A stretch of DNA of 39,496 nucleotides from Bacteroidota bacterium. GTDB taxonomy: Bacteria > Bacteroidota > Ignavibacteria > Tepidaquicellales > Tepidaquicellaceae. The notes beneath the pieces are model-generated. The model made no database searches and was not told where the DNA came from. It worked only from the letters and a program-made list of their open reading frames with translations. The DNA is taken from positions 1 to 39,496 of the forward strand of contig JAFDZQ010000033.1 in NCBI GenBank assembly GCA_018266895.1, given 5' to 3'. Below are positions 27,226 to 36,828 of the stretch, one piece after another (the first letter of the stretch is position 1; every line of letters begins with the position of its first letter). The position numbers and the translations under genes are program-made.

Positions 27226-27989
27226 GCATAAAGAAAATCATATTGATACTCATTGTGCTGTTTGTAATTGTCTCTGCTTTCATGTCATTGAAATGGAGAA
27301 ATATCAATACAATAGACAAAGTAACCGTAACGGGCAACTATACCGTGACCAGAGAAGAGATTCTGAATGCCGCAAGAATTAAAGATACAATAAGCGAAGA
27401 GGACATTGACATTGATAAAATACAGGACAGGATAATGAAGCATCCCGAACTTAAGAAAGTATTTGTGAGTAAAGTGCTGCCGTCCGAACTGAAGATCGAA
27501 GTAATTGAAAGGAGACCCCTTGCAATTATTAACGGAGACAATGAAATGAAACTTATAGATGACGAACTTGATGTATTTCCATTTAAGAATTCAAATAAAC
27601 TGTATGATCTGCCCGTCATAAGCGGCGTAAGGATCGAAAGCAGTCCGAATCAGAGAAACAGGTACAACAAAGAAGACTTAAGGCTTGCGTTATTCATAAT
27701 ATTAAGCGCTTACAAGGAAAGTAAAACAATGTACAACAATATTTCCGAAGTCAATTTGTCGGATTCGGGAAAAATAATTGTATATCTTTCGGAAGACTCG
27801 AGTCCTTTTTATTTTCCGAGAAATAATTCAGCTTCCATATCCGATCCGGAATATCAGACTTTGCTGATAAACAAGCTGACAGTGTTTGACAGTTACATCA
27901 GGCAGTCATTGGACATTCACCTGAAGAAAAAGATTAACTATGTTGATCTGCGGTATTCAGATCAGATATTGGTAAATTCAAATAATTAA
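27222..27989 (+). CDS. ftsQ: Cell division protein FtsQ/DivIB
   Basis: 255 residues. A short cytoplasmic start, one membrane helix (about 4-22) and a POTRA domain (about 29-96: VTVTGNYTVTREEILNAA ... VIERRPLAII) are followed by the FtsQ domain, which contains a DLPVISG block and a late NYVDLRYSDQILV strand. The frame is open upstream to 27168, inside murC, but the ATG at 27222 overlaps the murC stop and places a Lys-rich start right before the helix. FtsQ joins FtsL and FtsB in the divisome. ftsA follows after one base. Confidence 0.93.
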   Translation: MSIKKIILILIVLFVIVSAFMSLKWRNINTIDKVTVTGNYTVTREEILNAARIKDTISEEDIDIDKIQDRIMKHPELKKVFVSKVLPSELKIEVIERRPLAIINGDNEMKLIDDELDVFPFKNSNKLYDLPVISGVRIESSPNQRNRYNKEDLRLALFIILSAYKESKTMYNNISEVNLSDSGKIIVYLSEDSSPFYFPRNNSASISDPEYQTLLINKLTVFDSYIRQSLDIHLKKKINYVDLRYSDQILVNSNN

Positions 27990-27990
27990 A

Positions 27991-29262
27991 ATGACGATTA
28001 AAAAGAAAACCCGGGGATATCAGGATAAAAAAGTTATTGTAGGATTGGATGTCGGTACGACAAAGATATGCGTCATTGTAGCAAGAGTAAAAGATGATAA
28101 TAATATAGATATACTTGGTATTGGCAAAGCCCCTTCATTCGGACTTCACAGAGGCATAGTCGTAAATCCGAATAAGACTACGGAATCAATAAAGGAAGCG
28201 ATCGAAGAAGCAGAATTAAATTCAGGAGTAAGCATAAAATCAGTTTCTGTGGGTATAGCAGGGCATTACATAAGATGCATACAGTCGAGCAGTATTATCG
28301 GGATAAACAATTCAGACAGAATAATTCAGGAAGAAGACATTGTAAGACTGATAGATCAGGCAAAAATACTGAAGCTGCCGAGCGATACTACTATAATTGA
28401 TGTCATTCCTCAGGAATACATCATTGACGGGAAAGACGGGATCTTTGAAACGCCTGTGGGTATGTTCGGAGTGAAGCTTGAAGCCAGGGTCAATATAATT
28501 ACCGGACTGGTATCTTCCATCGATGATCTTTCAAAATGCGTAACAAGCTGCGGTGTAGATATAGACGACATTGTGCTTGAACCGATAGCTTCATCATATT
28601 CAGTTCTTGACGAGACGGAAAAGAAAGTCGGTGTAGCAATGATAGATATCGGAGGCGGAACATCCGATATTGCTGTATTTAAAAAAGGAGTTTTAAAATA
28701 TACTGCGGGAATCGGTATTGCAGGAAATCTTGTAACAAATGATATCGTAGAAGCTCTTGGAATTTCAGAAGAAGAAGCTGAAAGAATAAAAAGAGAATAC
28801 GGATATTCTCTGGTGTCAGAGATACTTAATGATGAAGAAATCACTGTTCAGTCAATAAGAGACATTCCGAGAAAAACAAGCAAAAGCATACTTGCAAGAA
28901 TAATACAGGCGAGAATGCAGGATATATTTGAGCTTTCGGCAATAGAGATACAGAATTCGCAGATAGCAAAAGAACTTCACGCCGGTGTTGTAATTACAGG
29001 CGGCGGTTCGCTTACAAAAGGAACAAAAGAACTTGCTGAAAAGATACTAGGAATGGAAGTAAATTTAGGTATACCTACAGGATTGACGGGAGGAATGATA
29101 AAAGAGGTTGAGAATCCGATATTCGCAACCGGAGTCGGGTTAGTGCTGCACAGATTAAAATCAATGAACGACGTTAATACAATAAAAAGAAGAAAAAAAG
29201 GTCAGACCCTGACATTAAAGGGAATATTTGAAAAGGTAAAAGCATGGTTTGATGAGTTATAA
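27991..29262 (+). CDS. ftsA: Cell division protein FtsA (actin-like Z-ring anchor)
   Basis: 423 residues. The actin-fold phosphate-1 motif VGLDVGTTKICVIVA (about 17-31), phosphate-2 DIGGGTSDIAVF (about 218-229) and an adenosine-site VITGGGSLTKG (about 335-345) are clear. The C-terminal KGIFEKVKAWFDEL forms an amphipathic helix, the usual membrane-targeting sequence. FtsA tethers FtsZ to the membrane and recruits later division proteins. It is followed by a 114-base A/T-rich spacer before ftsZ. Confidence 0.96.
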   Translation: MTIKKKTRGYQDKKVIVGLDVGTTKICVIVARVKDDNNIDILGIGKAPSFGLHRGIVVNPNKTTESIKEAIEEAELNSGVSIKSVSVGIAGHYIRCIQSSSIIGINNSDRIIQEEDIVRLIDQAKILKLPSDTTIIDVIPQEYIIDGKDGIFETPVGMFGVKLEARVNIITGLVSSIDDLSKCVTSCGVDIDDIVLEPIASSYSVLDETEKKVGVAMIDIGGGTSDIAVFKKGVLKYTAGIGIAGNLVTNDIVEALGISEEEAERIKREYGYSLVSEILNDEEITVQSIRDIPRKTSKSILARIIQARMQDIFELSAIEIQNSQIAKELHAGVVITGGGSLTKGTKELAEKILGMEVNLGIPTGLTGGMIKEVENPIFATGVGLVLHRLKSMNDVNTIKRRKKGQTLTLKGIFEKVKAWFDEL

Positions 29263-29376
29263 ATTTTAGCTTTAACATTTTATTAACTGAAAAAAAATTT
29301 AACAAAAATAAACATAAAAATTCTTAAATATAATTTTAAATAAATCTCAATTAATTTCAATTGAAAGGAAACTAAA

Positions 29377-30609
29377 ATGCCTATAAGATTAGCAATTAAC
29401 AATCATACCGGAGCAAAGATCAAAGTTGTAGGTGTCGGCGGCGGGGGAGGAAATGTCCTGAATTCAATGGTGGATAAAGGTATTGACGGTGTTGAATTCA
29501 TAGCTGTAAATACAGATGCTCAGGCATTGGACAAGAATAAAGCGGAAGTAAAAATCCAGATCGGAAAAAGCCTTACAAAAGGACTTGGTACAGGCATGGA
29601 TGCAGTTCTGGGATTTAAAGCTGCCGAAGAAAGCAGAAATGAAATTGAAGATGCACTTGCAGGAAGTGATATGGTATTCATAACAGCCGGACTGGGAGGC
29701 GGCACGGGAACAGGAGGCGCTCCTGCTGTTGCCAGAATAGCAAAGAGTCTCGGTGCGCTTGTTGTTGCAATTGTTACTCTGCCTTTTAATTTTGAATGCA
29801 AGCCGAGAATGGATCTGGCTCTGGATGGACTTGAAAAACTTAAAAATGAAGTTGACAGTCTCATTGCCATCCCGAATCAGAATATTACAAAACTTATCAG
29901 CAAGGATGCATCATCTAAACAGGCATTTGAACTTGCAGACAGGGTATTATACAATGCTACAAGAGGAATTTCAAAAATAATTACAGATACAGGAGATATT
30001 AATGTTGACTTTGCCGATGTAAGAACGATAATGAAAGATACAGGCGATGCAATGATCGGTTCAGGTATTGCTTCAGGTGACGGCAGGGCACAGAGAGCTG
30101 CTAATGACGCACTTGTAAATCCTGTTCTGGATGAAATTCATATTGAAGGATCAAAATGCGTTCTTACAAATATCTGCAGTAACGGTAATATAAGTTTTTC
30201 GGAAATTGAAAAGATCAACGAGATTATTCGTGGAGCTGCCGGTGAAGATGCCAAATATATTTTCGGACTTGTGGAAGACACGAAAATGAGTGATGAAATA
30301 ATGGTAACTGTAATTGCTACGGGATTTACGAAGAAGGAAGAATCGAAAGTTGCTCTACCTCCAAAGAAAGAACCCGGAAAGAATTATGACGATTACAAAA
30401 TGAAAGGAAGAATTTCCGTTCTGCCGTCCGGGGAGGAGTTAAAAGAACTTGATGGTCCGGCTTATAAAAGAAGAGAAGTAATTCTGAATGAGGATCTAAG
30501 CGAAAATATTACAAAGCCGAAAATTCACGAAGAGCAAAATGATTTTATTGACATTAATCCTGAGGAAGATTATTCAAAACCAAGTTTTTTAAGAAGACAA
30601 ATGGATTAA
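29377..30609 (+). CDS. ftsZ: Cell division protein FtsZ (tubulin-like GTPase)
   Basis: 410 residues. VVGVGGGGGNVLNSM (17-31) and the GTP signature GLGGGTGTGGAP start the GTPase domain (GGGTGTG at 107-113). The T7 synergy loop NVDFADVRTIM lies near 209. A poorly conserved linker (about 320-390) leads to the C-terminal peptide KPSFLRRQMD, which binds FtsA. The 114-base leader (29263-29376) is very A/T rich; an AAAGGA ending about nine bases before ATG is one of the clearer Shine-Dalgarno-like sequences here. The spacer could hold a separate promoter, though I see no TAnnTTTG box. No strong terminator follows. Confidence 0.98.
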   Translation: MPIRLAINNHTGAKIKVVGVGGGGGNVLNSMVDKGIDGVEFIAVNTDAQALDKNKAEVKIQIGKSLTKGLGTGMDAVLGFKAAEESRNEIEDALAGSDMVFITAGLGGGTGTGGAPAVARIAKSLGALVVAIVTLPFNFECKPRMDLALDGLEKLKNEVDSLIAIPNQNITKLISKDASSKQAFELADRVLYNATRGISKIITDTGDINVDFADVRTIMKDTGDAMIGSGIASGDGRAQRAANDALVNPVLDEIHIEGSKCVLTNICSNGNISFSEIEKINEIIRGAAGEDAKYIFGLVEDTKMSDEIMVTVIATGFTKKEESKVALPPKKEPGKNYDDYKMKGRISVLPSGEELKELDGPAYKRREVILNEDLSENITKPKIHEEQNDFIDINPEEDYSKPSFLRRQMD

Positions 30610-30620
30610 GTAATTCTAAA

Positions 30621-30651
30621 TTGTATATTAGATTGCATTAAGCTATATTTG
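30621..30651 (+). promoter_or_regulatory. Promoter of the metH riboswitch transcript (Bacteroidota-type)
   Basis: TTG at 30621-30623, a 20-base spacer and TATATTTG at 30644-30651 fit the TTTG-N19-21-TAnnTTTG consensus, with A in place of the first T of the upstream box. Transcription would start near 30657, about 25 bases before the riboswitch P1 stem, which is a sensible layout. Confidence 0.6.
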
Positions 30652-30680
30652 AAACAGAAAACAGTTCTTACAATTCGAAA

Positions 30681-30799
30681 TTGACTTATGGAGAAAGGCG
30701 GAGGGATAAGGCCCTGTGAAACCTTGGCAACCATCCTGAATTATTTTCAGTGAAAGGTGCCAATTCCTTTCCTGCTTAATGCGGGAACAGATGAGTCAG
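30681..30799 (+). ncRNA. SAM-I (S-box) riboswitch aptamer
   Basis: The conserved S-box core is visible: AGAAAGGCGGAGGGAT, GGCCCTGTGAAACCTTGGCAACC, then AAAGGTGCCAATTCC, and GCGGGAACAGATGAG at the end. P1 is TTGACTTAT (30681-30689) with ATGAGTCAG (30791-30799), nine pairs including G-T. SAM binding stabilises P1. It lies directly before metH, a usual target for methionine-pathway control. Confidence 0.93.
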
Positions 30800-30872
30800 A
30801 AGATCAAAAGTTTATTTGTAAATTCAATTTCTTGAAATCTCTTCTGACTTATTTCAGAAGAGATTTTTTTTT
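30795..30872 (+). terminator. Riboswitch expression platform: terminator with competing antiterminator
   Basis: The terminator stem AAATCTCTTCTGA (30835-30847) pairs with TCAGAAGAGATTT (30854-30866) and runs into a T-tract (30864-30872). The antiterminator alternative pairs GTCAGAAGA (30795-30803), part of which is the 3' strand of P1, with TCTTCTGAC (30840-30848). Thus SAM-bound aptamer frees the terminator (metH off), and without SAM the antiterminator forms (metH on). Confidence 0.88.
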
Positions 30873-30911
30873 GTAATTTTTATAAATATAAACACAAATT
30901 AATTTTTATTT

Positions 30912-33900
30912 ATGCCGGATATTAAAAAAATACTTAAGGAAAGAATACTTGTCCTTGACGGAGCAATGGGTACAATGATACAAAGATACAAACTTGAAGA
31001 AGATGATTTCAGAGGTGAAAGATTTAAGGATCATAAGCATTCATTAAAAGGTAATAACGATATTCTTTCAATTACACGGCCTGACATTATAAAGGAGATT
31101 CACACAAAATATTTTCAGGCAGGAGCGGATATTGCGGAAACAAATACATTCAGCAGCACTTCAATTGCGCAGTCGGATTATAAAATGGAAGACATTGTGT
31201 ATGAACTGAATTTTCAATCCGCAAAAATAGCTAAGGAAGTAGCCGTTGAATTTACGCAGAGAGAACCTGATAAGCCGCGGTTTGTAGCAGGTTCAATCGG
31301 ACCTACAAACAGAACCGCTTCTTTGTCGCCTGATGTCAATGATCCCGGATACAGGGCAGTTACTTTTGATGAACTGGTAAATGCCTATCATGAACAGGCA
31401 ATGGGTTTGTTTGACGGAGGCGCTGATATTCTGCTTGTGGAAACTGTCTTTGATACTCTTAATGCAAAAGCTGCGCTTTTTGGAATAGAAAAATTATTTC
31501 TTGAAAAAGGAAAAAGAATTCCGGTAATGGTTTCAGGGACTATTACTGATGCAAGCGGGAGAACGCTCTCCGGACAGACGGTGGAAGCTTTTTTATATTC
31601 CGTATCTCACATTGATCTTCTGAGCATTGGATTTAACTGCGCTCTGGGAGCAAAGCAGCTCAGACCGCATATTTCGACTGTTGCGGAAAAATCGGAATTG
31701 TTTGTAAGCGCTCATCCTAATGCAGGTCTGCCGAATGAATTCGGAGAATATGATGAAACTCCGGAATCAACAGCCTTTCAGATTGAGGAATTTCTAAAAG
31801 AAGATCTTATCAATATAGTCGGAGGATGCTGCGGTACTACGCCTGAGCATATAAAGGCAATTGCCGGAGTCGTAAAAAAATATAAGCCGAGAGTTCCTCC
31901 TCAAACCGAACATTTACCCAGATTCAGCGGTCTCGAACCTCTGGTGATCTTTAAAGGAAGCAATTTTGTAAATGTCGGTGAAAGAACGAATGTTACGGGA
32001 TCTCTGCAATTCAAAAAGTTTATTGTTGAAGGTAATTATGAAGAAGCTCTGACTATTGCAAGGCACCAGGTAGAAGGCGGAGCGCAGGTAATCGATGTAA
32101 ATATGGATGAAGGCATGCTTGATTCCGAAGAAGTAATGACGAAATTTCTGAATCTTATGGCATCTGAACCGGATATATCAAAATTACCCGTAATGATAGA
32201 CTCTTCAAAGTGGTCTGTCATAGAAGCAGGTTTAAAATGTGTCCAGGGAAAAGCAATTGTAAACTCCATATCAATGAAGGAAGGCGTGGAGAAATTCAAG
32301 GAATATGCAAGGAAGATTAGAATGTACGGAGCGGCAGTCATAGTCATGGCTTTTGATGAAAAGGGCCAGGCGGATACATATGAGAAAAAAACAGATATTT
32401 GCAAAAGGGCTTATGATATACTGACAAAAGAAGTCGGATTTCCTCCTGAAGATATAATTTTTGACCCGAATATACTGACAGTAGCTACAGGAATTGAAGA
32501 GCACAATAATTATGCCGTCGATTACATGAATGCTGCAAGATGGATAAAGAAAAATCTTCCCGGCGCTCTTGTAAGCGGTGGAGTAAGTAATATTTCATTT
32601 TCATTCAGGGGAAATAATGCAGTGAGGGAAGCAATGCATTCTGCATTTCTCTATCATGCAATAAAAGCCGGAATGGATATGGGAATTGTAAATCCTGGAA
32701 TGATAGAAGTATATGAAGAGATTCCTAAAGACCTTCTTGAAAGAGTGGAAGATGTGCTTCTCAACAGAAGACCTGACGCGACAGAGAGACTTGTGGAATT
32801 TGCGGACAATATCAAACACAAGGGAAAAGTTCAGGCAAGAGACGATTCATGGAGAAAACAGGATGTAAAATCCAGACTCACTCATGCTCTTGTCAAGGGA
32901 ATCGTAGAGTATATTGACGAAGATACCGAAGAAGCCAGAAAGCTCTTTGACAAACCGATACAGGTTATTGAAGGACCTTTGATGGACGGAATGAATGTTG
33001 TCGGTGATCTTTTCGGCGAGGGAAAAATGTTCCTGCCGCAGGTTGTAAAAAGCGCACGTGTGATGAAAAAAGCGGTTGCTTATCTTCTGCCTTTTATTGA
33101 AGCTGAGAAAGAGGAAGGGGCAAAACCCAAAGGAAAGGTTTTGCTTGCAACAGTAAGGGGGGATGTGCATGATATCGGAAAGAACATAGTCGGAGTTGTG
33201 TTAGGATGCAATAATTATGATGTGATAGATCTTGGTGTGATGGTTTCAAGTGAAAAAATACTTGAAACTGCGAGAAAGGAAAATGTGGATATTATAGGAC
33301 TAAGCGGACTTATTACGCCTTCGCTCGATGAAATGGTTCATGTTGCAAGAGAAATTGAAAGAGAAGGGTTTGACATTCCTTTGCTGATAGGGGGAGCAAC
33401 TACATCAAAGGTTCATACGGCAGTTAAGATAGAACAAAATTACAAAAGAGGTCAGACAATTCACGTTCTCGATGCTTCAAGATCAGTTCCGGTTGTAGGA
33501 AATCTTCTCGGAGAAAATAAAGATAAATTCATTAGTGATATTCAAACTGAATATAAAAACCTGCGTGAACATCATCTGAAAAACAGGGTTCAAAAACCTT
33601 ACAGGACTTATGCTGAAGCTGTGAAGAATAAGCTGTCATTAGATTTCAGGGATGAGCACATTTCAAAACCTGCATTTACTGGAGTAAAGGTTTTTAAAGA
33701 TTATTCTCTTGAGGAAATTTCACATTACATTGACTGGACTCCATTTTTCAGGACATGGGAATTAGCCGGAAAGTATCCGGATATTCTTGAAGATAAAACA
33801 GTCGGCGAGCATGCTAAAAATTTATTTAATGACGCAAAAGAACTGCTCGGCAGAATTATAAAAGAAAAATGGCTTCAGGCAAATGCTGTCATCGGGATCT

Positions 33901-34577
33901 GGAATGCAAATTCTTCTGGAGATGATATCGAAGTTTATACTGATGAGAGGAGAAGCAGTGTTAAAAATATTTTCCGCACTCTCAGGCAGCAGGGACAGAA
34001 AAGCGACGGACTTCCGAATATTTCTCTTTCTGATTTTATAGCGCCAAAAGATTCAGGCAAAAAAGATTTCATAGGCGGATTTGCAGTGACTACAGGAACA
34101 GGAATAGAAAAGTGGATTAAAAAATTTGACGATGATAAAGATGATTACAATAAAATCATGCTGCAGGCTCTTGCAGACAGACTTGCCGAAGCATTTGCCG
34201 AACTTATGCATAAAAAAGTAAGAACAGAATACTGGGGATATTCAAATGACGAAAAACTAGATAACGAAGAACTTATAAAAGAAAAATACAGAGGCATAAG
34301 ACCGGCGCCCGGCTATCCGGCCTGTCCTGATCATCTGGAAAAACTTACATTGTTTGAACTTCTGGATGCTGAAAAAAATACGGGAATTAAACTTACAGAA
34401 AGTCTTGCTATGCATCCGGCTTCTTCCGTGAGCGGATTATATTTTGCTCATCCTGAATCTAAATATTTCGGACTCGGAAAAATAGGGAAAGATCAGGTCG
34501 AAGATTATGCCAGAAGAAAAGGAATGAAGACGGAAGAAATTGAAAGATGGCTGTCTCCGAATCTCAACTATAAATGA
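30912..34577 (+). CDS. metH: Cobalamin-dependent methionine synthase MetH
   Basis: 1221 residues, full-length four-module enzyme. The homocysteine domain (about 1-320) has zinc ligands C243 and the pair C306-C307 ([10 protein letters not shown]). The pterin-binding domain (about 350-620) starts near [11 protein letters not shown]. The cobalamin module has a helical cap (about 650-735) and D751-V-H-D-I-G, with His753 the lower axial cobalt ligand. The SAM-dependent reactivation domain (about 900-1221) includes [15 protein letters not shown]. It methylates homocysteine from methyl-tetrahydrofolate in the cytosol. Control is by the SAM riboswitch just upstream. No Shine-Dalgarno is seen. Confidence 0.98.
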   Translation: MPDIKKILKERILVLDGAMGTMIQRYKLEEDDFRGERFKDHKHSLKGNNDILSITRPDIIKEIHTKYFQAGADIAETNTFSSTSIAQSDYKMEDIVYELNFQSAKIAKEVAVEFTQREPDKPRFVAGSIGPTNRTASLSPDVNDPGYRAVTFDELVNAYHEQAMGLFDGGADILLVETVFDTLNAKAALFGIEKLFLEKGKRIPVMVSGTITDASGRTLSGQTVEAFLYSVSHIDLLSIGFNCALGAKQLRPHISTVAEKSELFVSAHPNAGLPNEFGEYDETPESTAFQIEEFLKEDLINIVGGCCGTTPEHIKAIAGVVKKYKPRVPPQTEHLPRFSGLEPLVIFKGSNFVNVGERTNVTGSLQFKKFIVEGNYEEALTIARHQVEGGAQVIDVNMDEGMLDSEEVMTKFLNLMASEPDISKLPVMIDSSKWSVIEAGLKCVQGKAIVNSISMKEGVEKFKEYARKIRMYGAAVIVMAFDEKGQADTYEKKTDICKRAYDILTKEVGFPPEDIIFDPNILTVATGIEEHNNYAVDYMNAARWIKKNLPGALVSGGVSNISFSFRGNNAVREAMHSAFLYHAIKAGMDMGIVNPGMIEVYEEIPKDLLERVEDVLLNRRPDATERLVEFADNIKHKGKVQARDDSWRKQDVKSRLTHALVKGIVEYIDEDTEEARKLFDKPIQVIEGPLMDGMNVVGDLFGEGKMFLPQVVKSARVMKKAVAYLLPFIEAEKEEGAKPKGKVLLATVRGDVHDIGKNIVGVVLGCNNYDVIDLGVMVSSEKILETARKENVDIIGLSGLITPSLDEMVHVAREIEREGFDIPLLIGGATTSKVHTAVKIEQNYKRGQTIHVLDASRSVPVVGNLLGENKDKFISDIQTEYKNLREHHLKNRVQKPYRTYAEAVKNKLSLDFRDEHISKPAFTGVKVFKDYSLEEISHYIDWTPFFRTWELAGKYPDILEDKTVGEHAKNLFNDAKELLGRIIKEKWLQANAVIGIWNANSSGDDIEVYTDERRSSVKNIFRTLRQQGQKSDGLPNISLSDFIAPKDSGKKDFIGGFAVTTGTGIEKWIKKFDDDKDDYNKIMLQALADRLAEAFAELMHKKVRTEYWGYSNDEKLDNEELIKEKYRGIRPAPGYPACPDHLEKLTLFELLDAEKNTGIKLTESLAMHPASSVSGLYFAHPESKYFGLGKIGKDQVEDYARRKGMKTEEIERWLSPNLNYK

Positions 34578-34614
34578 TTTTGTAAGTATCTGAATTCAAT
34601 TCCCGGTAAAATTA

Positions 34615-35931
34615 ATGTCTGTAATCTTTTTTATATTAACATTATTTTACGGAAAAGTATATTTGGATCTGTTAGATAACATACCTGAGGTTCTTATTCA
34701 GTTCGTTATAGTCTTGCTGTTCTCTCTGCTGATCGGACTTGAACAGAGAAAACTTCATAATGAAAAAGCAAATAAGTTTTCCATATTCGGGACAGACAGA
34801 ACATTTACCTTCATAGGCATTCTCGGATTTATCCTTTACATTTCCGAACCCGGAAAATTCAGTTTATTTATAGCCGGAGCAGTAATACTCGGCATATTGT
34901 TCGGTATTTACTATTTTAAAAAAATAGATATTTACAGATCATTCGGATTAACAAATATCATCGTTGCGTTTATCACTTACTCACTTCCGGTGATAATTAT
35001 TACTCAGCCGAGATGGTTCTCAATACTCGTTGTTGTATCGATCCTTATACTGGTTGAGCTTAAGAGTTTTTTTCAGAAATTTACATCAAGGCTTGATAAT
35101 AATGAGTTCATAACCCTTGCGAAATTCCTTATTATTGCCGGAATAGTTCTGCCAATAATCCCGGCTGACTCGACAATTGCATATCTGAATATTTCGCCTT
35201 ATGTACTCTGGATAACGGTGGTTGCTGTTTCAAGTATTTCATATCTGAGCTATCTGCATCAGAAATTTGTGTTCAGAAAATCCGGATTAATGATCTCAGG
35301 GCTTCTCGGAGGTCTGTACAGCAGTACTGCAACTACTGTCGTGCTTTCAAGGAAAAGCAAAGAACAGAAAACGGAAAGCAGAAAATATCCTGCATCGATC
35401 ATTGCCGCTACTGCGATGATGTATCTGCGGATTCTCATACTAATGCTGATATTCAATAATGCGCTCGGAAGGATACTTTTGCCTTACAGCGTTATTCTTA
35501 TTCTGTTGTCGGTAATAATTTCCGGAGCGATTTATCTTTCACAGAAGAAGGCAGATGATTCAGCAGAACCTGAGATCGAAGAAAAGAATCCTCTTGAACT
35601 AAAAATAGCAGTTCTTTTTTCTGTCCTTTTTATCTTGTTCGGATTCATTACTAACTATACTCTTAATTATTTCGGAGAAGGAGGACTGAATGTTTTGTCA
35701 TATATTGTCGGATTTACTGACATAGATCCGTATTTACTGAATTTATTTCAGGGAAAATATGATATAGGTCTGGATGTAATTGCTAAAGCTACATTTCAGG
35801 CAATAATTTCCAATAATGTTTTAAAGATTTTCTATGTTTTGTTTCTCGGAGGAAGTAAAACCAAAAAAATAGTTACGGCATCTCTCGGATTAATTACTCT
35901 TATCAATATAATCCTGTTGTTTTTACTCTGA
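34615..35931 (+). CDS. MgtC/SapB-like plus DUF4010 integral membrane protein
   Basis: 438 residues with roughly 12 membrane helices. The N-terminal quarter (about 24-105) is MgtC-like, with LIGLEQRKLHN matching the GLERE motif and a DRTFTFIGILGF segment matching the family's RTF-helix motif. The longer C-terminal part (about 130-438) resembles DUF4010, with GLLGGLYSSTATTVVLSRKSKE as the recognisable block. Function is not established; MgtC proteins are linked to Mg limitation and ATP synthase control, but this fused type is only distantly related. It lies 37 bases after metH with no terminator between, so read-through is possible. Confidence 0.85.
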   Translation: MSVIFFILTLFYGKVYLDLLDNIPEVLIQFVIVLLFSLLIGLEQRKLHNEKANKFSIFGTDRTFTFIGILGFILYISEPGKFSLFIAGAVILGILFGIYYFKKIDIYRSFGLTNIIVAFITYSLPVIIITQPRWFSILVVVSILILVELKSFFQKFTSRLDNNEFITLAKFLIIAGIVLPIIPADSTIAYLNISPYVLWITVVAVSSISYLSYLHQKFVFRKSGLMISGLLGGLYSSTATTVVLSRKSKEQKTESRKYPASIIAATAMMYLRILILMLIFNNALGRILLPYSVILILLSVIISGAIYLSQKKADDSAEPEIEEKNPLELKIAVLFSVLFILFGFITNYTLNYFGEGGLNVLSYIVGFTDIDPYLLNLFQGKYDIGLDVIAKATFQAIISNNVLKIFYVLFLGGSKTKKIVTASLGLITLINIILLFLL

Positions 35932-35968
35932 AATTTTCATTTCTGAAAAACTTAACTTAAATTAAAGA

Positions 35969-36697
35969 ATGAATTATTTTTTTATTACCGGCACCAGCAG
36001 CGGGATCGGCTCTGCCCTCGCAGATTTACTCGCAAAAGACAATAACTGTTTTATTACAGGGATCTCGAGATCAGAAAAGAAAGGGAATGAAAATTACAGA
36101 CATATTAAACTTGATCTGAATGATCTTGAATCGGTAAGTAAGTTTGAATTCGGTGAACTGAAAGATCCTGAAATTATTTGTCTTGTGAACAACTCTGCCC
36201 ATTTTTCGGAGTCAAAGCATTTCGGGAATGCAAATACTCAGGATATTATTAAAAATTATAATGTGAACATCATAAGTCCGGGAATTCTAATCAATAAATT
36301 CCTCTCATTTTATCAATCATATAAATGCAGAAGAATAATTGTCAACATAAGTTCCGGCGCTGCATATAATGCGATAGAGTCATGGAGTAATTACTGTTCA
36401 TCCAAAGCAGCTCTTCTGATGTTAAGTAAAGTTATTGCACTGGAACAAAATCTCAAATATCCTGAAAATCCGGTTAAAGTTTATTCTGTCTCTCCGGGTG
36501 TCGTTGATACTCCCGCTCAGGAAAGAATCAGAAAAACCAGTCCGGAAGATTTCAGCATTGTCAGCAAGTTCATTGAATTCCATGAAAAGAAACAATTATC
36601 TGATCCTGCGGTTGTTGCTGAAAAAATCAGGAAAATTATTTTCGAAACACACAACTTTGAAAATACAGAGATACATGTTAATGATGTTCAGTTATAA
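35969..36697 (+). CDS. Short-chain dehydrogenase/reductase (SDR)
   Basis: 242 residues. The cofactor motif T7-G-T-S-S-G-I-G14 marks a classical SDR, and Arg34 in GISRSEK at the end of the second strand suggests NADP preference. Catalytic residues are present: N100, S129, Y142 and K146 (YCSSK). The usual NNAG is NNSA here. After the active site comes VYSVSPGVVDTPAQ, typical of the sepiapterin/benzil-reductase-like subgroup (YueD type). The substrate is not known. It starts 37 bases after the DUF4010 gene with no Shine-Dalgarno. Confidence 0.88.
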   Translation: MNYFFITGTSSGIGSALADLLAKDNNCFITGISRSEKKGNENYRHIKLDLNDLESVSKFEFGELKDPEIICLVNNSAHFSESKHFGNANTQDIIKNYNVNIISPGILINKFLSFYQSYKCRRIIVNISSGAAYNAIESWSNYCSSKAALLMLSKVIALEQNLKYPENPVKVYSVSPGVVDTPAQERIRKTSPEDFSIVSKFIEFHEKKQLSDPAVVAEKIRKIIFETHNFENTEIHVNDVQL

Positions 36698-36773
36698 GAT
36701 ATCAGATTTATCCGGAATTGTTATCAACAAAATTTAAAATCAGTGTTGTTAATTTAAATATTTTTTTGCGGCG

Positions 36774-36780
36774 GGAACTT
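36774..36780 (+). promoter_or_regulatory. Possible ECF-sigma -35 element upstream of the TonB receptor
   Basis: GCGGCGGGAACTTTAA, a G/C-rich island in an A/T-rich spacer, contains GGAACTT, which resembles -35 elements read by ECF sigma factors. TonB-dependent receptors are often under ECF control. A matching -10 element was not identified with confidence, so this is a weak call. Confidence 0.25.
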
Positions 36781-36828
36781 TAAGTAAACAATAATTAATT
36801 AGAGAAACTATATTAAATCAATTTATAA

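Noticed and set aside
36435..36737. 100-codon + strand frame overlapping the SDR gene end
   Set aside because: It is the alternate frame of a gene with intact catalytic residues to its C-terminus and has no family features.
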